Positions 25,939 through 34,786 of a DNA stretch of 64,000 nucleotides are shown here, one piece after another. A model generated the notes under the pieces. It was given only the letters and a program-made list of their open reading frames with translations, made no database searches and was not told the DNA's origin. Position 1 is the stretch's first letter. Each line of letters begins with the position of its first letter. The position numbers were made by a program, and so were the translations under genes. The stretch comes from Pseudomonas sp. JUb42 (lineage in GTDB: Bacteria > Pseudomonadota > Gammaproteobacteria > Pseudomonadales > Pseudomonadaceae): assembly GCF_024807945.1 (NCBI RefSeq), contig NZ_JANUFD010000005.1:1-64000 (forward strand), in the 5' to 3' direction.

Positions 25939-27047
25939 GCTTCTCCCACAGTAACAGCGGGGTAATCGCTGTAGCCCTTGGCGCTGCCGCCAAACAGGGT
26001 CGAGTGATCGAGAGGCGCCAGCGGCAGGTTTTGCATCAGGCGCAATGGCAGGTCCGGGTTGCTGACAAAGGGCCGACCGAAAGCGACCAGGTCGGCATAG
26101 CCCTGACCGATGACCCACTCCGCGCGCTCGCGATTGTAGTTGCCGGCGACGATGATCGGACGGCTGAAGCGAGCCCGGATCGCCTGGCGGAACGACTCGG
26201 TAAAGACTGGCGCATCGTCCCAATCGGCTTCCACCAGGTGCAGATAACCGATGCCCTTGCCTTGCAGGTATTCAGCGGCTTCGAGAATGGTCGGCAGGAT
26301 ATCCGGGCAAGCCATGCCACGCGCCGTCAGAAAAGGAGCCAGGCGAATAGCGGTACGTTCGGCACCCACCTCGTCGCTGACCGCATCGACCACGTCCTTA
26401 AGAAAGCGCAGGCGATTGCTGCGCGAACCACCGTACTCATCGGTACGGGTGTTGGAGGTGGTGCGCAGGAACTGATCGATCAGGTAACCGTTGGCGCCGT
26501 GGATTTCCACGCCGTCAAAACCTGCGCGCATCGCCCGGCGCGCGGCCTGGCGGAAGTCTTCGACCACCTGTTTGATTTCTGCATGGCTCAGTGCCCGGGG
26601 TGTCGGGGAATCGAACATGCCGCCCTGCCCCGTTACCGGGTCAACTTTCCAGATCTGCCCTTCGAACGGCTCGGCAGAGGGCGCCACTGGCAACTCGCCG
26701 TGATGAAAGTCGGGGTGGGACAAGCGCCCGACATGCCACAACTGCAGGAAGATACGCCCGCCCTTGGCATGCACGGCCTCGGTAATACCCTGCCAGCCTT
26801 GCACTTGCGCTTCGCTATGGATGCCGGGGGTGAATGAGTAGCCCTTGCCCTGAGGCGAAATCTGCGCGGCCTCGGTAACGATCAAGGCTGCCGAAGCGCG
26901 CTGGGCGTAGTACTCGGCGTTACTGGCGTTGGGGATGTCGCCGGGCTGGCTGCTGCGGGCGCGGGTCATGGGCGCCATGACGACGCGATGAGAGGCAGTG
27001 ATGCCGGCGAATGCGACGGGGCTGAACAAGGTGTTGGATGCATTCAT
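25935..27047 (-). CDS. Old yellow enzyme family ene-reductase
   Basis: About 370 residues from the ATG at 27047 (AGGAG nine bases upstream; an in-frame TTG at 27053 is unlikely). FMN-dependent beta/alpha barrel: VMAPMTRARS with the Thr that tunes FMN, LQLWHVGRLSHPDF, HGANGYLIDQFLRTTSNTRT with the His/Asn substrate pair, and GRPFVSNPDLPLR at the phosphate site. It reduces activated C=C bonds with NAD(P)H, as NemA does. It is divergent from a LysR gene and followed by a SnoaL-like gene. Cytoplasmic. Confidence 0.93.
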   Translation of the reverse strand: MNASNTLFSPVAFAGITASHRVVMAPMTRARSSQPGDIPNASNAEYYAQRASAALIVTEAAQISPQGKGYSFTPGIHSEAQVQGWQGITEAVHAKGGRIFLQLWHVGRLSHPDFHHGELPVAPSAEPFEGQIWKVDPVTGQGGMFDSPTPRALSHAEIKQVVEDFRQAARRAMRAGFDGVEIHGANGYLIDQFLRTTSNTRTDEYGGSRSNRLRFLKDVVDAVSDEVGAERTAIRLAPFLTARGMACPDILPTILEAAEYLQGKGIGYLHLVEADWDDAPVFTESFRQAIRARFSRPIIVAGNYNRERAEWVIGQGYADLVAFGRPFVSNPDLPLRLMQNLPLAPLDHSTLFGGSAKGYSDYPAVTVGEA

Positions 27048-27157
27048 GGTCAAGGTCTCCTGGGCTAATGAATGTTGATGGGGCCAGTGTGTAACCAGGG
27101 ACGTGCATTGATAATTGGCCTAACCTTTGATGGATTTTCAAAAATATTGGAATAATC

Positions 27158-28069
27158 ATGGATAACCTCGGCGACATCCGACTGTTTGTCGAAGCGGCTC
27201 AGTTGGGCGGGCTGTCACAGGCAGGCCGCAAACTCGGGCTGTCGCCGGCAGCAGCCAGTGCGCGACTGCTCAAGCTGGAAGCTTCGCTGGCCACCCGTCT
27301 GTTCGAGCGCACCACCCGGCAACTGCGCCTCACCGATGAGGGCCGGGTTTATCTGGAGCACTGCCGTCAGGCGCTGCAGGCACTGGACGATGCCCGTGCG
27401 GCATTGTCGGCAGAGAAAAATGAAATTCGCGGCAAGATCCGTATTTCGGCCACCTCGGACTTTGGCCGTCATGTGCTCAACCCGTGGCTCGACGCGTTTA
27501 CACGTCTGTATCCACAGGTCGTTCCCGCGCTGCAGTTGTCTGACTCGCTCTCGCACCTGGTGGCCGATGACGTCGATCTGGTGATCCGCTTCGGCGTGCC
27601 GCCGGACAGCTCTTTGATCGCCCGGCCGCTGGCCGCCAATCGCCGGGTGTTGTGTGCAGCGCCCGGCTACCTGGCACGCAAAGGCACGCCGCAACACCCG
27701 CGACAGTTGGCTGACTTCGATCATATCGTCGTCGGGCAGTCAGGCTGGTCGAATGAATGGCGCTTGCGTCGTGGCGAGGAAGAGGTGCTGTTCAAGGTGC
27801 CACTGGAGGCCGCTCGGGAAACCAACGACGGCGCCCTCGCCCGGCAGTGGGCTGTCGATGGTCACGGCATCGTGTTGAAGTCGATCTGGGATGTCACAGC
27901 GGATATCAACGCCGGGCGCCTGACCTTGCTGATGCCCGAGTGGCAAACAGCCGAAGCGCCAGTACACGCCCTGTATCCACGCAGTCGTTACCTGGCGCCG
28001 CGGGTGCGGGCGTTGCTGGATTTCCTGCGGGAGCGGTTCGATGAGACTTCGGCGCAAATGCCGTTTTAA
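27158..28069 (+). CDS. LysR family regulator, divergent to the ene-reductase
   Basis: 303 residues. N-terminal DNA-binding domain MDNLGDIRLFVEAAQLGGLS through SPAAASARLLKLEASLATRL, then a CrgA-type effector domain (KIRISATSDFGRHVLNPWLD, DDVDLVIRFGVPPDSSLIAR). It is separated from the OYE gene by about 110 bases of divergent promoter region and most likely controls it. The CrgA-like group often responds to electrophiles or aromatic compounds; the inducer here is not known. Confidence 0.9.
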   Translation: MDNLGDIRLFVEAAQLGGLSQAGRKLGLSPAAASARLLKLEASLATRLFERTTRQLRLTDEGRVYLEHCRQALQALDDARAALSAEKNEIRGKIRISATSDFGRHVLNPWLDAFTRLYPQVVPALQLSDSLSHLVADDVDLVIRFGVPPDSSLIARPLAANRRVLCAAPGYLARKGTPQHPRQLADFDHIVVGQSGWSNEWRLRRGEEEVLFKVPLEAARETNDGALARQWAVDGHGIVLKSIWDVTADINAGRLTLLMPEWQTAEAPVHALYPRSRYLAPRVRALLDFLRERFDETSAQMPF

Positions 28070-28110
28070 GGACACGACGCCAGAGAGTGATGATGTCCCC
28101 TAGCCTGCAC

Positions 28111-28154
28111 AGATCCCCTCTGAATCCCTGGACTGAAACCAATCAAGGGGATCT
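28111..28154. terminator. Dyad between convergent LysR and SDR genes
   Basis: AGATCCCCT at 28111-28119 and AGGGGATCT at 28146-28154 are perfect complements with a 26-base loop, located between two converging genes. It may serve both as terminator. There is no T tract, so this is tentative. Confidence 0.35.
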
Positions 28155-28175
28155 ATGGTTATCCCGGTTTGTCCA

Positions 28176-28925
28176 TCAAACCTGCGCCAATCCTCCATCT
28201 ACAAACATCTCGCTCCCCGTCATGAAGCTGCTTTCATCCGATGCCAGGAACAACGCCGCAGCGGCCACTTCTTCCGGCTTACCGATACGGCCCAGCGGCA
28301 ATTGCTCGACCATCGAGTCAACGATCGCATCCTTCTGGCCTGTGGTCGAAAGCGCCAGGTCCAGCCCGGGTGTTTCGATCGGTCCAGGTGAAAGGACATT
28401 GACGCGAATGCCCGTGCCCTTGAGGTCCAGCGCCCAACTCCTGGCGAAATTGCGCAGCGCCGCCTTGGTCGCGCTGTAGACACTGAATGCCGGCGTGCCC
28501 ATGGTGCCGGTGGTCGAGCCGGTGAGGATGATCGAGCCGCCCTGCTGCATCAGTGGCAGCGCTTTTTGCACGGTGAACAGCGTGCCTTTGACATTGATGC
28601 CGAAGGTGCGGTCAAAGGACTCTTCAGTGATCGAGCCGATTGGCTGGAAATCCCCCAGCCCCGCGTTGGCGAACAGCACGTCGATCCGGCCTTTGGCGGC
28701 CTTGATCTGCTCGTAGATACGGTCAAGGTCCTGCAGATTGGCAATGTCGCCTTGGATTGCCAACGTTTCATGGCCGATCAGTTGGACCGCCTTGTCCAGC
28801 TCTTCCTGACGGCGTCCGACGATGACGACTTGTGCGCCTTCTGCCGCAAAACGTATGGCTGTCGCCAGGCCAATGCCGCTATTGCCGCCGGTCACTACTG
28901 CGATTTTTCCGGTGAGTCTGCTCAT
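28176..28925 (-). CDS. Short-chain dehydrogenase/reductase
   Basis: 249 residues. Classical SDR: cofactor loop [13 protein letters not shown] motif in [10 protein letters not shown], catalytic Tyr-x3-Lys in [15 protein letters not shown], Ser in [11 protein letters not shown], and the C-terminal [13 protein letters not shown]. An Arg after the second strand (VGRRQEEL) favours NADP(H). It is divergent from an HxlR regulator with about 100 bases between, a common pairing in which the regulator senses reactive electrophiles and controls the reductase. The substrate is not predictable. Confidence 0.92.
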   Translation of the reverse strand: MSRLTGKIAVVTGGNSGIGLATAIRFAAEGAQVVIVGRRQEELDKAVQLIGHETLAIQGDIANLQDLDRIYEQIKAAKGRIDVLFANAGLGDFQPIGSITEESFDRTFGINVKGTLFTVQKALPLMQQGGSIILTGSTTGTMGTPAFSVYSATKAALRNFARSWALDLKGTGIRVNVLSPGPIETPGLDLALSTTGQKDAIVDSMVEQLPLGRIGKPEEVAAAALFLASDESSFMTGSEMFVDGGLAQV

Positions 28926-28986
28926 GACTGTTCCTCAAGAAAGTTGAGGCACAACTGTAGATCCGCGCTATTTATTTGAATAGTAT

Positions 28987-29004
28987 GCACCTTTTGGTAA
29001 GTGC
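28987..29004. promoter_or_regulatory. Probable HxlR operator
   Basis: GCACCTTTTGGTAAGTGC contains GCAC/GTGC arms extended by TT/AA in the gap between the SDR and HxlR genes, 20 bases before the HxlR start. The position and dyad shape fit an autoregulated HxlR site controlling both genes. Confidence 0.4.
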
Positions 29005-29023
29005 CTGATCCGGGAGTCAAAAC

Positions 29024-29392
29024 ATGCTCAACAACCCTTTCAATTGCGGGCTGGACGCCGCGCTGGCAGTGATCGGCGGGAAATGGAAACCGTTGGTCCT
29101 TTATCATCTGGCGCAGAACGTTCATCGCTACGGCGAGCTGCGCCGGGCCATTGGTGGCGTGACCGATAAAGTATTGATTCAGCAGCTCAAAGAGCTGGAG
29201 CGGGATGAAATCATTGCCCGGGTGGACTTTCAGGAGATACCGCCGAAGGTCGAGTACTCCCTCACCCCTTTCGGGCAGTCCCTGGCCACAGCATTGGGCG
29301 CATTGTGTGCCTGGGGCACCGAGCATATGGCGACGGTTGAACGGATCAATGAGCGCCGTGCGCTCGCCCTCACAAAACAACCGGCTGATTGA
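29024..29392 (+). CDS. HxlR family transcriptional regulator
   Basis: 122 residues. Typical HxlR winged helix: NPFNCGLDAALAVIGGKWKP, then LRRAIGGVTDKVLIQQLKEL and YSLTPFGQSLATALGALCAW. The N-terminal Cys (FNCG) is the residue that senses electrophiles or oxidants in several family members. It is divergent from the SDR gene, which it probably represses. A REP hairpin follows directly after the stop. Confidence 0.92.
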   Translation: MLNNPFNCGLDAALAVIGGKWKPLVLYHLAQNVHRYGELRRAIGGVTDKVLIQQLKELERDEIIARVDFQEIPPKVEYSLTPFGQSLATALGALCAWGTEHMATVERINERRALALTKQPAD

Positions 29393-29400
29393 ATGCGTTT

Positions 29401-29456
29401 TTGTAGGAGCGGTGTCAGCCGCGAGAGCGCGCTCCCGGCTAAAGCCGGTCCTACAA
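29401..29456. repeat. REP hairpin
   Basis: TTGTAGGAGC at one end and GGTCCTACAA at the other, with CCGGCTAAAGCCGG inside, form a Pseudomonas REP-type stem-loop between the convergent HxlR and aldolase genes. It probably also helps transcription termination or mRNA stability. Confidence 0.8.
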
Positions 29457-29469
29457 ACCACACAATTGC

Positions 29470-30543
29470 TTATCCAGCCACCAATCTCACTCCCTGCTTG
29501 AAACAAGCCACGGCACGCTCAATATCCTCGTCACCAATATGCCGGTGGGTCACGCAGCGAAGGCGATCTTTGCCCCACGGCCGCACCAATAGTCCCAGGG
29601 ACTCGAGGTTATTTGCCCAGGCGTTGCTATCCAGGCCGGTCTGCGCGATGTCGATCTGGACGATATTGGTTTGCGGCTGCGAGGCGCTGATCGGCAGACC
29701 CAGCTGATTGATCAGGCGGCTGAGGTGTTGCGCGCGTTGATGGTCTTCGCTGAGACGGCTGACCATGTTCTGCACCCCATAAAGCCCCGCAGCGGCCATG
29801 ATGCCGGCCTGGCGCTGGGTGCCGCCGAGCATGCGTCGCAGTCGGCGGGCCTGGTGCATCATGGCCGACGGCCCGACCAGCACCGCCCCGACCGGTGCGC
29901 TGAGGCCTTTGGACAGGCACACGGAAACCGTATCGGCATGCTGCGCCACCGCCTGCGCACTGACGCCCAGCGCCACCGCTGCGTTGAACAGTCGCGCGCC
30001 GTCCAGATGCACCGGCACGCCTTGCGCTTCGGCCAGCCGATACACCGCCTGCATGTGGGCCAGCCCCGGCACAGCGCCGCCTGAGTTGTTATGAGACGTC
30101 TCCATGGCCAGCACGCCCGTGTGCAGCTTGTGCTTGCCGCCCTTGAGGGACTCCTCGGTGTGATTCAGGTCCATCTCGCCGCGCAGGCCGGGAACGCCGA
30201 GATAAAACAGCCCGGTAAAGGTCGCCGCCCCACGCTCGGAGGTATACATGTGCGCACTGGACTCCAGCACCACCTGCTCGCCGCGTCCGGTTTGCGCCAG
30301 TACCGCCAACAGGTTGGCCATGGTGCAACTGGGCACGAACAAGCCTTCTTCCTTGCCAAGCAGAGTGGCAACGCCCTCCTCCAGCATGCGTACCGAAGGG
30401 TCGAAATCCAGGCCGTCATCACCGATCGGTGCGGTGCGCATGACCTCGTACATTTGCTCGGTAGGCCGCGTCACCGTGTCGCTGCGCAAATCGACCGGCA
30501 AGGCGATGCCCGCCCCGCTGTCGTGGGAATTCAAAGCAGACAT
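29470..30543 (-). CDS. Threonine-aldolase family beta-hydroxyamino acid lyase
   Basis: 357 residues, fold-type I PLP enzyme. N-terminal DLRSDTVTRPTEQMYEVMRT is diagnostic. HLDGARLFNAAVALG carries the PLP-binding Asp, and Lys212 in SVCLSKGLSAPVGAVLVG binds PLP. The family cleaves L- or L-allo-threonine and related beta-hydroxyamino acids to glycine and an aldehyde. It lies 12 bases downstream of an amino-acid ABC transporter ATPase on the same strand, so the importer probably supplies its substrate. The specific amino acid (threonine, 3-hydroxy- or 3-phenylserine type) is not determined. Confidence 0.9.
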   Translation of the reverse strand: MSALNSHDSGAGIALPVDLRSDTVTRPTEQMYEVMRTAPIGDDGLDFDPSVRMLEEGVATLLGKEEGLFVPSCTMANLLAVLAQTGRGEQVVLESSAHMYTSERGAATFTGLFYLGVPGLRGEMDLNHTEESLKGGKHKLHTGVLAMETSHNNSGGAVPGLAHMQAVYRLAEAQGVPVHLDGARLFNAAVALGVSAQAVAQHADTVSVCLSKGLSAPVGAVLVGPSAMMHQARRLRRMLGGTQRQAGIMAAAGLYGVQNMVSRLSEDHQRAQHLSRLINQLGLPISASQPQTNIVQIDIAQTGLDSNAWANNLESLGLLVRPWGKDRLRCVTHRHIGDEDIERAVACFKQGVRLVAG

Positions 30544-30555
30544 GAGAAACCCCTG

Positions 30556-31290
30556 TCAGTGCTGGAGGATTTTTGAGAGAAACTGGCGAGTGCGCTCGCT
30601 GCGCGCCTCGACGTTGTCGAAGAATTCAGAGGTGACGCAATCTTCAATGATCTTGCCGCCATCCATGAAGATGACCCGATCAGCCACGCGCCGGGCAAAG
30701 CCCATTTCATGGGTGACCACCATCATGGTCATGCCTTCACGGGCCAGGTCGGTCATGACATCCAGCACTTCGTTGACCATTTCCGGATCCAGGGCCGAGG
30801 TCGGCTCATCGAACAGCATCACCCCAGGGTCCATGGACAAGGCCCGGGCGATGGCCACGCGCTGTTGCTGACCACCCGAGAGCATGCCCGGATGCTTGTC
30901 CTTGTGCGCCAGAAGACCGACCCGGTCCAGCAGCGCGTGAGCTTTGATCCTGGCTTCTTCCGGGTTGCGCTTGAGCACCTTGATCTGGCCCATGCACAGG
31001 TTTTCCGTGACCGACAAATGGGGAAACAGCTCGAAATGCTGAAACACCATGCCGGCCTGGGAGCGCAGCTTGGGAAGGTCGGTCTTGGGATCGCCGACAC
31101 TGATACCGTTCACCGATACCGTACCCTTTTCAAACGACTCAAGGGCGTTGACGGTCTTGATCAGGGTTGATTTGCCCGAGCCCGAAGGCCCGCAAACCAC
31201 CACCACTTCACCCTTGCTGACCTGGGTGGTGCAGCTGTCCAGTACCTGAAACTCGCCGTACCATTTGCTGACGTTATTGAACTCAATCAT
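30556..31290 (-). CDS. Polar amino acid ABC transporter ATP-binding protein
   Basis: 244 residues. Walker [10 protein letters not shown] at 34-42, signature [15 protein letters not shown], Walker [16 protein letters not shown] and the switch His in [11 protein letters not shown]. The GlnQ/GltL-type composition matches the adjacent HisM-like permeases. Fourth gene of an importer operon, followed closely by the aldolase gene. It energises uptake from the cytoplasmic side. Confidence 0.93.
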   Translation of the reverse strand: MIEFNNVSKWYGEFQVLDSCTTQVSKGEVVVVCGPSGSGKSTLIKTVNALESFEKGTVSVNGISVGDPKTDLPKLRSQAGMVFQHFELFPHLSVTENLCMGQIKVLKRNPEEARIKAHALLDRVGLLAHKDKHPGMLSGGQQQRVAIARALSMDPGVMLFDEPTSALDPEMVNEVLDVMTDLAREGMTMMVVTHEMGFARRVADRVIFMDGGKIIEDCVTSEFFDNVEARSERTRQFLSKILQH

Positions 31291-31332
31291 CTTGGATAAC
31301 CCGTAACTGGATTGACACTCACCAATGGCGGC

Positions 31333-32019
31333 TCAACGAGCGACCAGCGCTCTTCTTTCAAGCAATTTGACGATCCGCGAGGCGCTGAAACAGATCACCA
31401 GGTAGACCAGGGCAACGAACAGATACAGCTCGACCAACCGGCCATCACGCTGGCCGATCTTCGCGCCCGCGCCGAGGAAGTCGGTCAGGGACAGCACGTA
31501 CACCAGTGAGGTGTCCTGGAACAGGATGATTACCCGTGTCACCAGTGACGGCAGCATGTTGCGAAAGGCCTGGGGCAAAATGATGCTCTGCATCGACTGG
31601 CGATACGTCAGGCCGATCGCCAGCCCCGCCGACATCTGCCCACGGGATACCGATTGAATGCCGGCCCGCATGATTTCGCAGAAGTACGCCGCTTCGAACA
31701 GGGTGAAAGTGATGATCGCCGACTTGTACGCCCCCACATTCATTGGCCGTGAAGCCCCGGTTGCCCAGGCGCCGATGTACGGCATCAGAAAGTAGAACCA
31801 GAAGATCACCAGCAGCAGCGGCACCGAACGCATGGCGTTGACGTAGAACCCGGCCGGTATCGATATCAGTCGATACGGTGACAGGCGCATCACCGCCAAT
31901 AAAGTCCCCAGCAGCAGACCCATGCTCGCCGCTGCGGCCGTCAGGGTCAGGGTGAAGGTCATGCCCGTGCCGAACAGGTACGGAATGGCACTGATGACGA
32001 CAGCAAAATCAAAATTCAT
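31333..32019 (-). CDS. Polar amino acid ABC transporter permease (GltK-like)
   Basis: 228 residues from the ATG at 32019, which overlaps the stop of the other permease as ATGA; the longer open frame upstream is within that gene. Membrane segments include YLFGTGMTFTLTLTAAAASM and LYLFVALVYLVICFSASRIV. The EAA loop is EIMRAGIQSVSRGQMSAGLA followed by GLTYRQSMQSIILPQAFR. It forms the channel with the upstream permease. Confidence 0.92.
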   Translation of the reverse strand: MNFDFAVVISAIPYLFGTGMTFTLTLTAAAASMGLLLGTLLAVMRLSPYRLISIPAGFYVNAMRSVPLLLVIFWFYFLMPYIGAWATGASRPMNVGAYKSAIITFTLFEAAYFCEIMRAGIQSVSRGQMSAGLAIGLTYRQSMQSIILPQAFRNMLPSLVTRVIILFQDTSLVYVLSLTDFLGAGAKIGQRDGRLVELYLFVALVYLVICFSASRIVKLLERRALVAR

Positions 32020-32783
32020 GATGCGCTCCCGCTCAACTTGACCCGGGTTTTCCAGCCAATCCTGCCCGGCAAGGCAAAATGCCGCTCCAGATAGTGCATG
32101 GCCAGTACGACGCAGCCATTGATCACCAGATAACCCACCGTCGCTGCTGAAAACGCCTCGAAGATATGGAAGCTGAATTCCTGCATGGCCCGCGCCTGCC
32201 CGGTCAATTCCAGCAGGCCGATGGTCAGGGCCACGGAGGAGTATTTGACGATCCCCATGAACTCCGAGGTCAGCGGCGGGATCACGATGCGATAAGCCTG
32301 GGGCATGATCACGTAGCGATACACCTGCAGCGGCGTTAGGCCCATGGCGATGCCCGCCTGGCCCTGCCCTCGCGGCAGCGACTGGATGCCTGCACGAAGG
32401 GTTTCCGCCAGGCGCGCAGTACCGTAGAAGCTCAGGCACAGCACCGCAGGAATGAACTGCCCCCAGGGCTGGCCCATCTGTTTCAAGGCATCGCCCCAGT
32501 CCTTGGGCAACAGCTCAGGAAGGACGAAATACCAGAGAAACATCTGTACCAGCAGCGGGATATTGCGAAATATCTCGACGTACAGGGTGCCGATATAGTG
32601 CAGCAGCACCGAGGGTGCCGTGCGCAATACCGCCACCATGGACCCCATGATCAGCGACACCGCCCCTGCCGACAACGACAGGGCCAGGGTCCAGCCGACA
32701 CCGATCAGCAAGTTGTACAGATAGGTGTCGACGCCGTTGGAGGACAGCTCAAGAAAGATCCTCCAGCTCCAGTCATAGTTCAT
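32016..32783 (-). CDS. Polar amino acid ABC transporter permease (GltJ-like)
   Basis: 255 residues of the HisM/GltJ type. The N-terminal segment YNLLIGVGWTLALSLSAGAV and the FRNIPLLVQMFLWYFVLPEL region are characteristic of glutamate/aspartate permeases. The EAA loop is ETLRAGIQSLPRGQGQAGIA and GLTPLQVYRYVIMPQAYR. Translationally coupled to the next permease and 8 bases after the binding-protein gene. Inner membrane. Confidence 0.92.
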   Translation of the reverse strand: MNYDWSWRIFLELSSNGVDTYLYNLLIGVGWTLALSLSAGAVSLIMGSMVAVLRTAPSVLLHYIGTLYVEIFRNIPLLVQMFLWYFVLPELLPKDWGDALKQMGQPWGQFIPAVLCLSFYGTARLAETLRAGIQSLPRGQGQAGIAMGLTPLQVYRYVIMPQAYRIVIPPLTSEFMGIVKYSSVALTIGLLELTGQARAMQEFSFHIFEAFSAATVGYLVINGCVVLAMHYLERHFALPGRIGWKTRVKLSGSAS

Positions 32784-32791
32784 GAGGTTGC

Positions 32792-33694
32792 CTACTCGTA
32801 AAGGGCCGGATCAGCCGAATCGGTAGGGTTGGCCAAGGCTTTCTTGAGCGCAGCGCTCATGGGGAAATTCAGGTTGATGCCGTGGGGCGGAATCGGCGAG
32901 GTGAAGTATTTGTCGTACAGCTTGTTCACCGTGCCGTCCTTGATCAGCTCGACGACTGCGGTATCGACCAGGGTCTTGAACTGCGGATCGTCCTTGGGCT
33001 CGAGAATGCCGTAGGGGGCAAGCTCCAGGCCTTTGCTGCCGACGACGAAGTCTTCAGGATTCTTCGACGACGCCACGGCACCGTACGCCAGCCCGTCATC
33101 GTTGGCCGAACCGGCGGCACGGCCACTGGAAACCATCAGGAAGGTTTCCGCGGTGTCCTTGGCTGGTGCCACGGAAATACCGTAGCCGTACTTGGCGTTG
33201 AGCATCGAGATCAGCTTGAAGGTCTGGCCACCCGCCTGGGCGGCGATGGTCTTGCCGCGAAAGGACGACAGGTCATTGACGTCTACCCCGGCGTCCTTGC
33301 GTGCCAGCAGCACGACCTGGGCGACGAATGTCGTCGGGGCGAAAGACACCAGCGAATGGCGATCGGCTTTATTAGTGGTATTGCCGCACTCCAGATCGAT
33401 CGTGCCATTGGCCAGCAACGGGATACGGGTTGCCGACGCCGTCGGGTTGTAATGCACGGCCAGGGACGGGAGATTCAGTGCCGTCTTGATCTTCTGGGTA
33501 ATGGCTTCACAAATCTCGACGGTGTAGCCCACGGGTTTCTGCTGGGCGTCCAGGTAGCCGAACGGCACCGAACTTTCCGGGTAACCAAGGGTGATAGAGC
33601 CCGACTCGCGAATCCTGTCGATTCGCCCATCCGCAAACGCCTGTGCACTGAGCACAACTGCCGCAATCGCTGTTACAGCGCTGATCACTTTCAT
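32792..33694 (-). CDS. Amino acid ABC transporter substrate-binding protein
   Basis: 300 residues from the ATG at 33694, preceded by GAGGAAGG; the longer frame upstream is not needed. A signal peptide ends at AQAFADGRIDRI. The SBP_bac_3 fold is seen in ITLGYPESSVPFGYLDAQQK, GTIDLECGNTTNKADR, FRGKTIAAQAGGQTFKLISM and FTSPIPPHGINLNFPMSAAL. The last motif is typical of the glutamate/aspartate binders of pseudomonads, so an acidic or small polar substrate is plausible. First gene of the importer-aldolase operon, divergent to a LysR gene. Confidence 0.92.
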   Translation of the reverse strand: MKVISAVTAIAAVVLSAQAFADGRIDRIRESGSITLGYPESSVPFGYLDAQQKPVGYTVEICEAITQKIKTALNLPSLAVHYNPTASATRIPLLANGTIDLECGNTTNKADRHSLVSFAPTTFVAQVVLLARKDAGVDVNDLSSFRGKTIAAQAGGQTFKLISMLNAKYGYGISVAPAKDTAETFLMVSSGRAAGSANDDGLAYGAVASSKNPEDFVVGSKGLELAPYGILEPKDDPQFKTLVDTAVVELIKDGTVNKLYDKYFTSPIPPHGINLNFPMSAALKKALANPTDSADPALYE

Positions 33695-33802
33695 AGTCCT
33701 TCCTCGGTAATCGAAACAGAGAACATCATCTGGTGTCGCGAACTGACCGAGAGCAGGAGATCGGTAGTGGCAAAAAGTATCCATGAAGAATATATTTAAG
33801 CC

Positions 33803-33821
33803 CAATACCTCTTACGTATTG
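33803..33821. promoter_or_regulatory. LysR box between the importer operon and its regulator
   Basis: CAATAC-N7-GTATTG is a perfect dyad containing AAT-N11-ATT, the classic T-N11-A LysR-type recognition pattern. It lies 33 bases upstream of the LysR start and about 110 bases upstream of the binding-protein gene, the right place for control of both. Confidence 0.65.
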
Positions 33822-33853
33822 CTGGATACAGGATTGATATGAGCGAAGGATAT

Positions 33854-34759
33854 ATGAAGCTTCGTCAGATCGAAGCGTTTCGCGCCATTATGATGACCGG
33901 ATCGATGACAATCGCCGCTCGTAAGCTGCACACATCGCAGCCGCAAGTCAGCCGCCTTATCAGTCAACTGGAAGCCCTCACCCAATTTCCCTTGTTCGAA
34001 CGCCACGGCAGCAAGCTCAAGCCGACCGTGGACGGCGAGCGTTTTTATAGTGAGGTAGAGAAGACATTTTCCGGCCTGACCAGCCTCGAATCGGCGGCTG
34101 CGGTGATCCGCTCGTTCGGTCGCGATCGCCTGGTATTGGCGGCCATGCCCCGGCTGGCGGGTGGTTTGCTGGCGCGAATAGTCGCCCGCTTCAAGCTGGA
34201 GTTTCCGGATGTGCTGGTGACTATCCAGTCGGGCAACGAAAGCACGGTCAACGAGTGGATTCGCTCCGGCATGTGCAGCACCGGTCTGGCCATGCTCTAT
34301 AACCAGACCCCCGGCATCCATGTCGACCCGGTGATCACCTCCAACTGCGTCGCGGTCTTTCCCAAGGGCCATCGATTCGCGCAACTGGAACGGGTCACGC
34401 CCGAAGATTTCGCCAACGAACGCTATATCTCCTTCCCCAGCGCAAGCCCGGTGCGCGAGCGCATCGATGACATCTTCGAGCAGGCCGGAGTCAAGCGTCG
34501 GATCGTTGCCGAAGCGAGTCTGGGCGCGTCGATTTGTGCACTGGTCGGCGCGGGCATGGGCGTCAGCCTGATCAACCCGGTCGCCGCCTCCGAAGAGGCA
34601 ACGATTCACAGCATCGAGTCACGCCCCTTCACCGCCAGTATCCCGGTGGTGATTGGCTTGCTGTTTCCATCCCACCACCCGCAATCGCGACTGGTCAGCA
34701 GCTTCGCGCAATGTGCGCGGGAGGTGATGCTCGCCGAGCTGTCGCCGCTTTGCGCGTGA
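33854..34759 (+). CDS. LysR family regulator of the importer-aldolase operon
   Basis: 301 residues from the ATG at 33854, chosen because AAGGA precedes it; an in-frame ATG at 33839 lies before that site. The N terminus MKLRQIEAFRAIMMTGSMTI and TSQPQVSRLISQLEALTQFP are of the OccR/NocR/LysR group that senses amino acids. The effector domain includes VTIQSGNESTVNEWIRSGMC and SLGASICALVGAGMGVSLIN. It is divergent to the amino-acid ABC operon with a good LysR box between. Confidence 0.92.
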   Translation: MKLRQIEAFRAIMMTGSMTIAARKLHTSQPQVSRLISQLEALTQFPLFERHGSKLKPTVDGERFYSEVEKTFSGLTSLESAAAVIRSFGRDRLVLAAMPRLAGGLLARIVARFKLEFPDVLVTIQSGNESTVNEWIRSGMCSTGLAMLYNQTPGIHVDPVITSNCVAVFPKGHRFAQLERVTPEDFANERYISFPSASPVRERIDDIFEQAGVKRRIVAEASLGASICALVGAGMGVSLINPVAASEEATIHSIESRPFTASIPVVIGLLFPSHHPQSRLVSSFAQCAREVMLAELSPLCA

Positions 34760-34786
34760 TCGGCTGAGCAAATCACCCGGATCAGC

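Noticed and set aside
25939..26223. N-terminal extension of the SnoaL-like protein
   Set aside because: The extra residues lie in another frame of the ene-reductase gene; the signal peptide begins at 25938.
29401..29456. REP hairpins considered as CRISPR repeats
   Set aside because: They are single or paired palindromic elements between genes, without regularly spaced unique spacers or cas genes.
31333..32439. 368-codon frame as one permease
   Set aside because: The part above 32019 is a shadow of the other permease gene; the true start overlaps its stop as ATGA.
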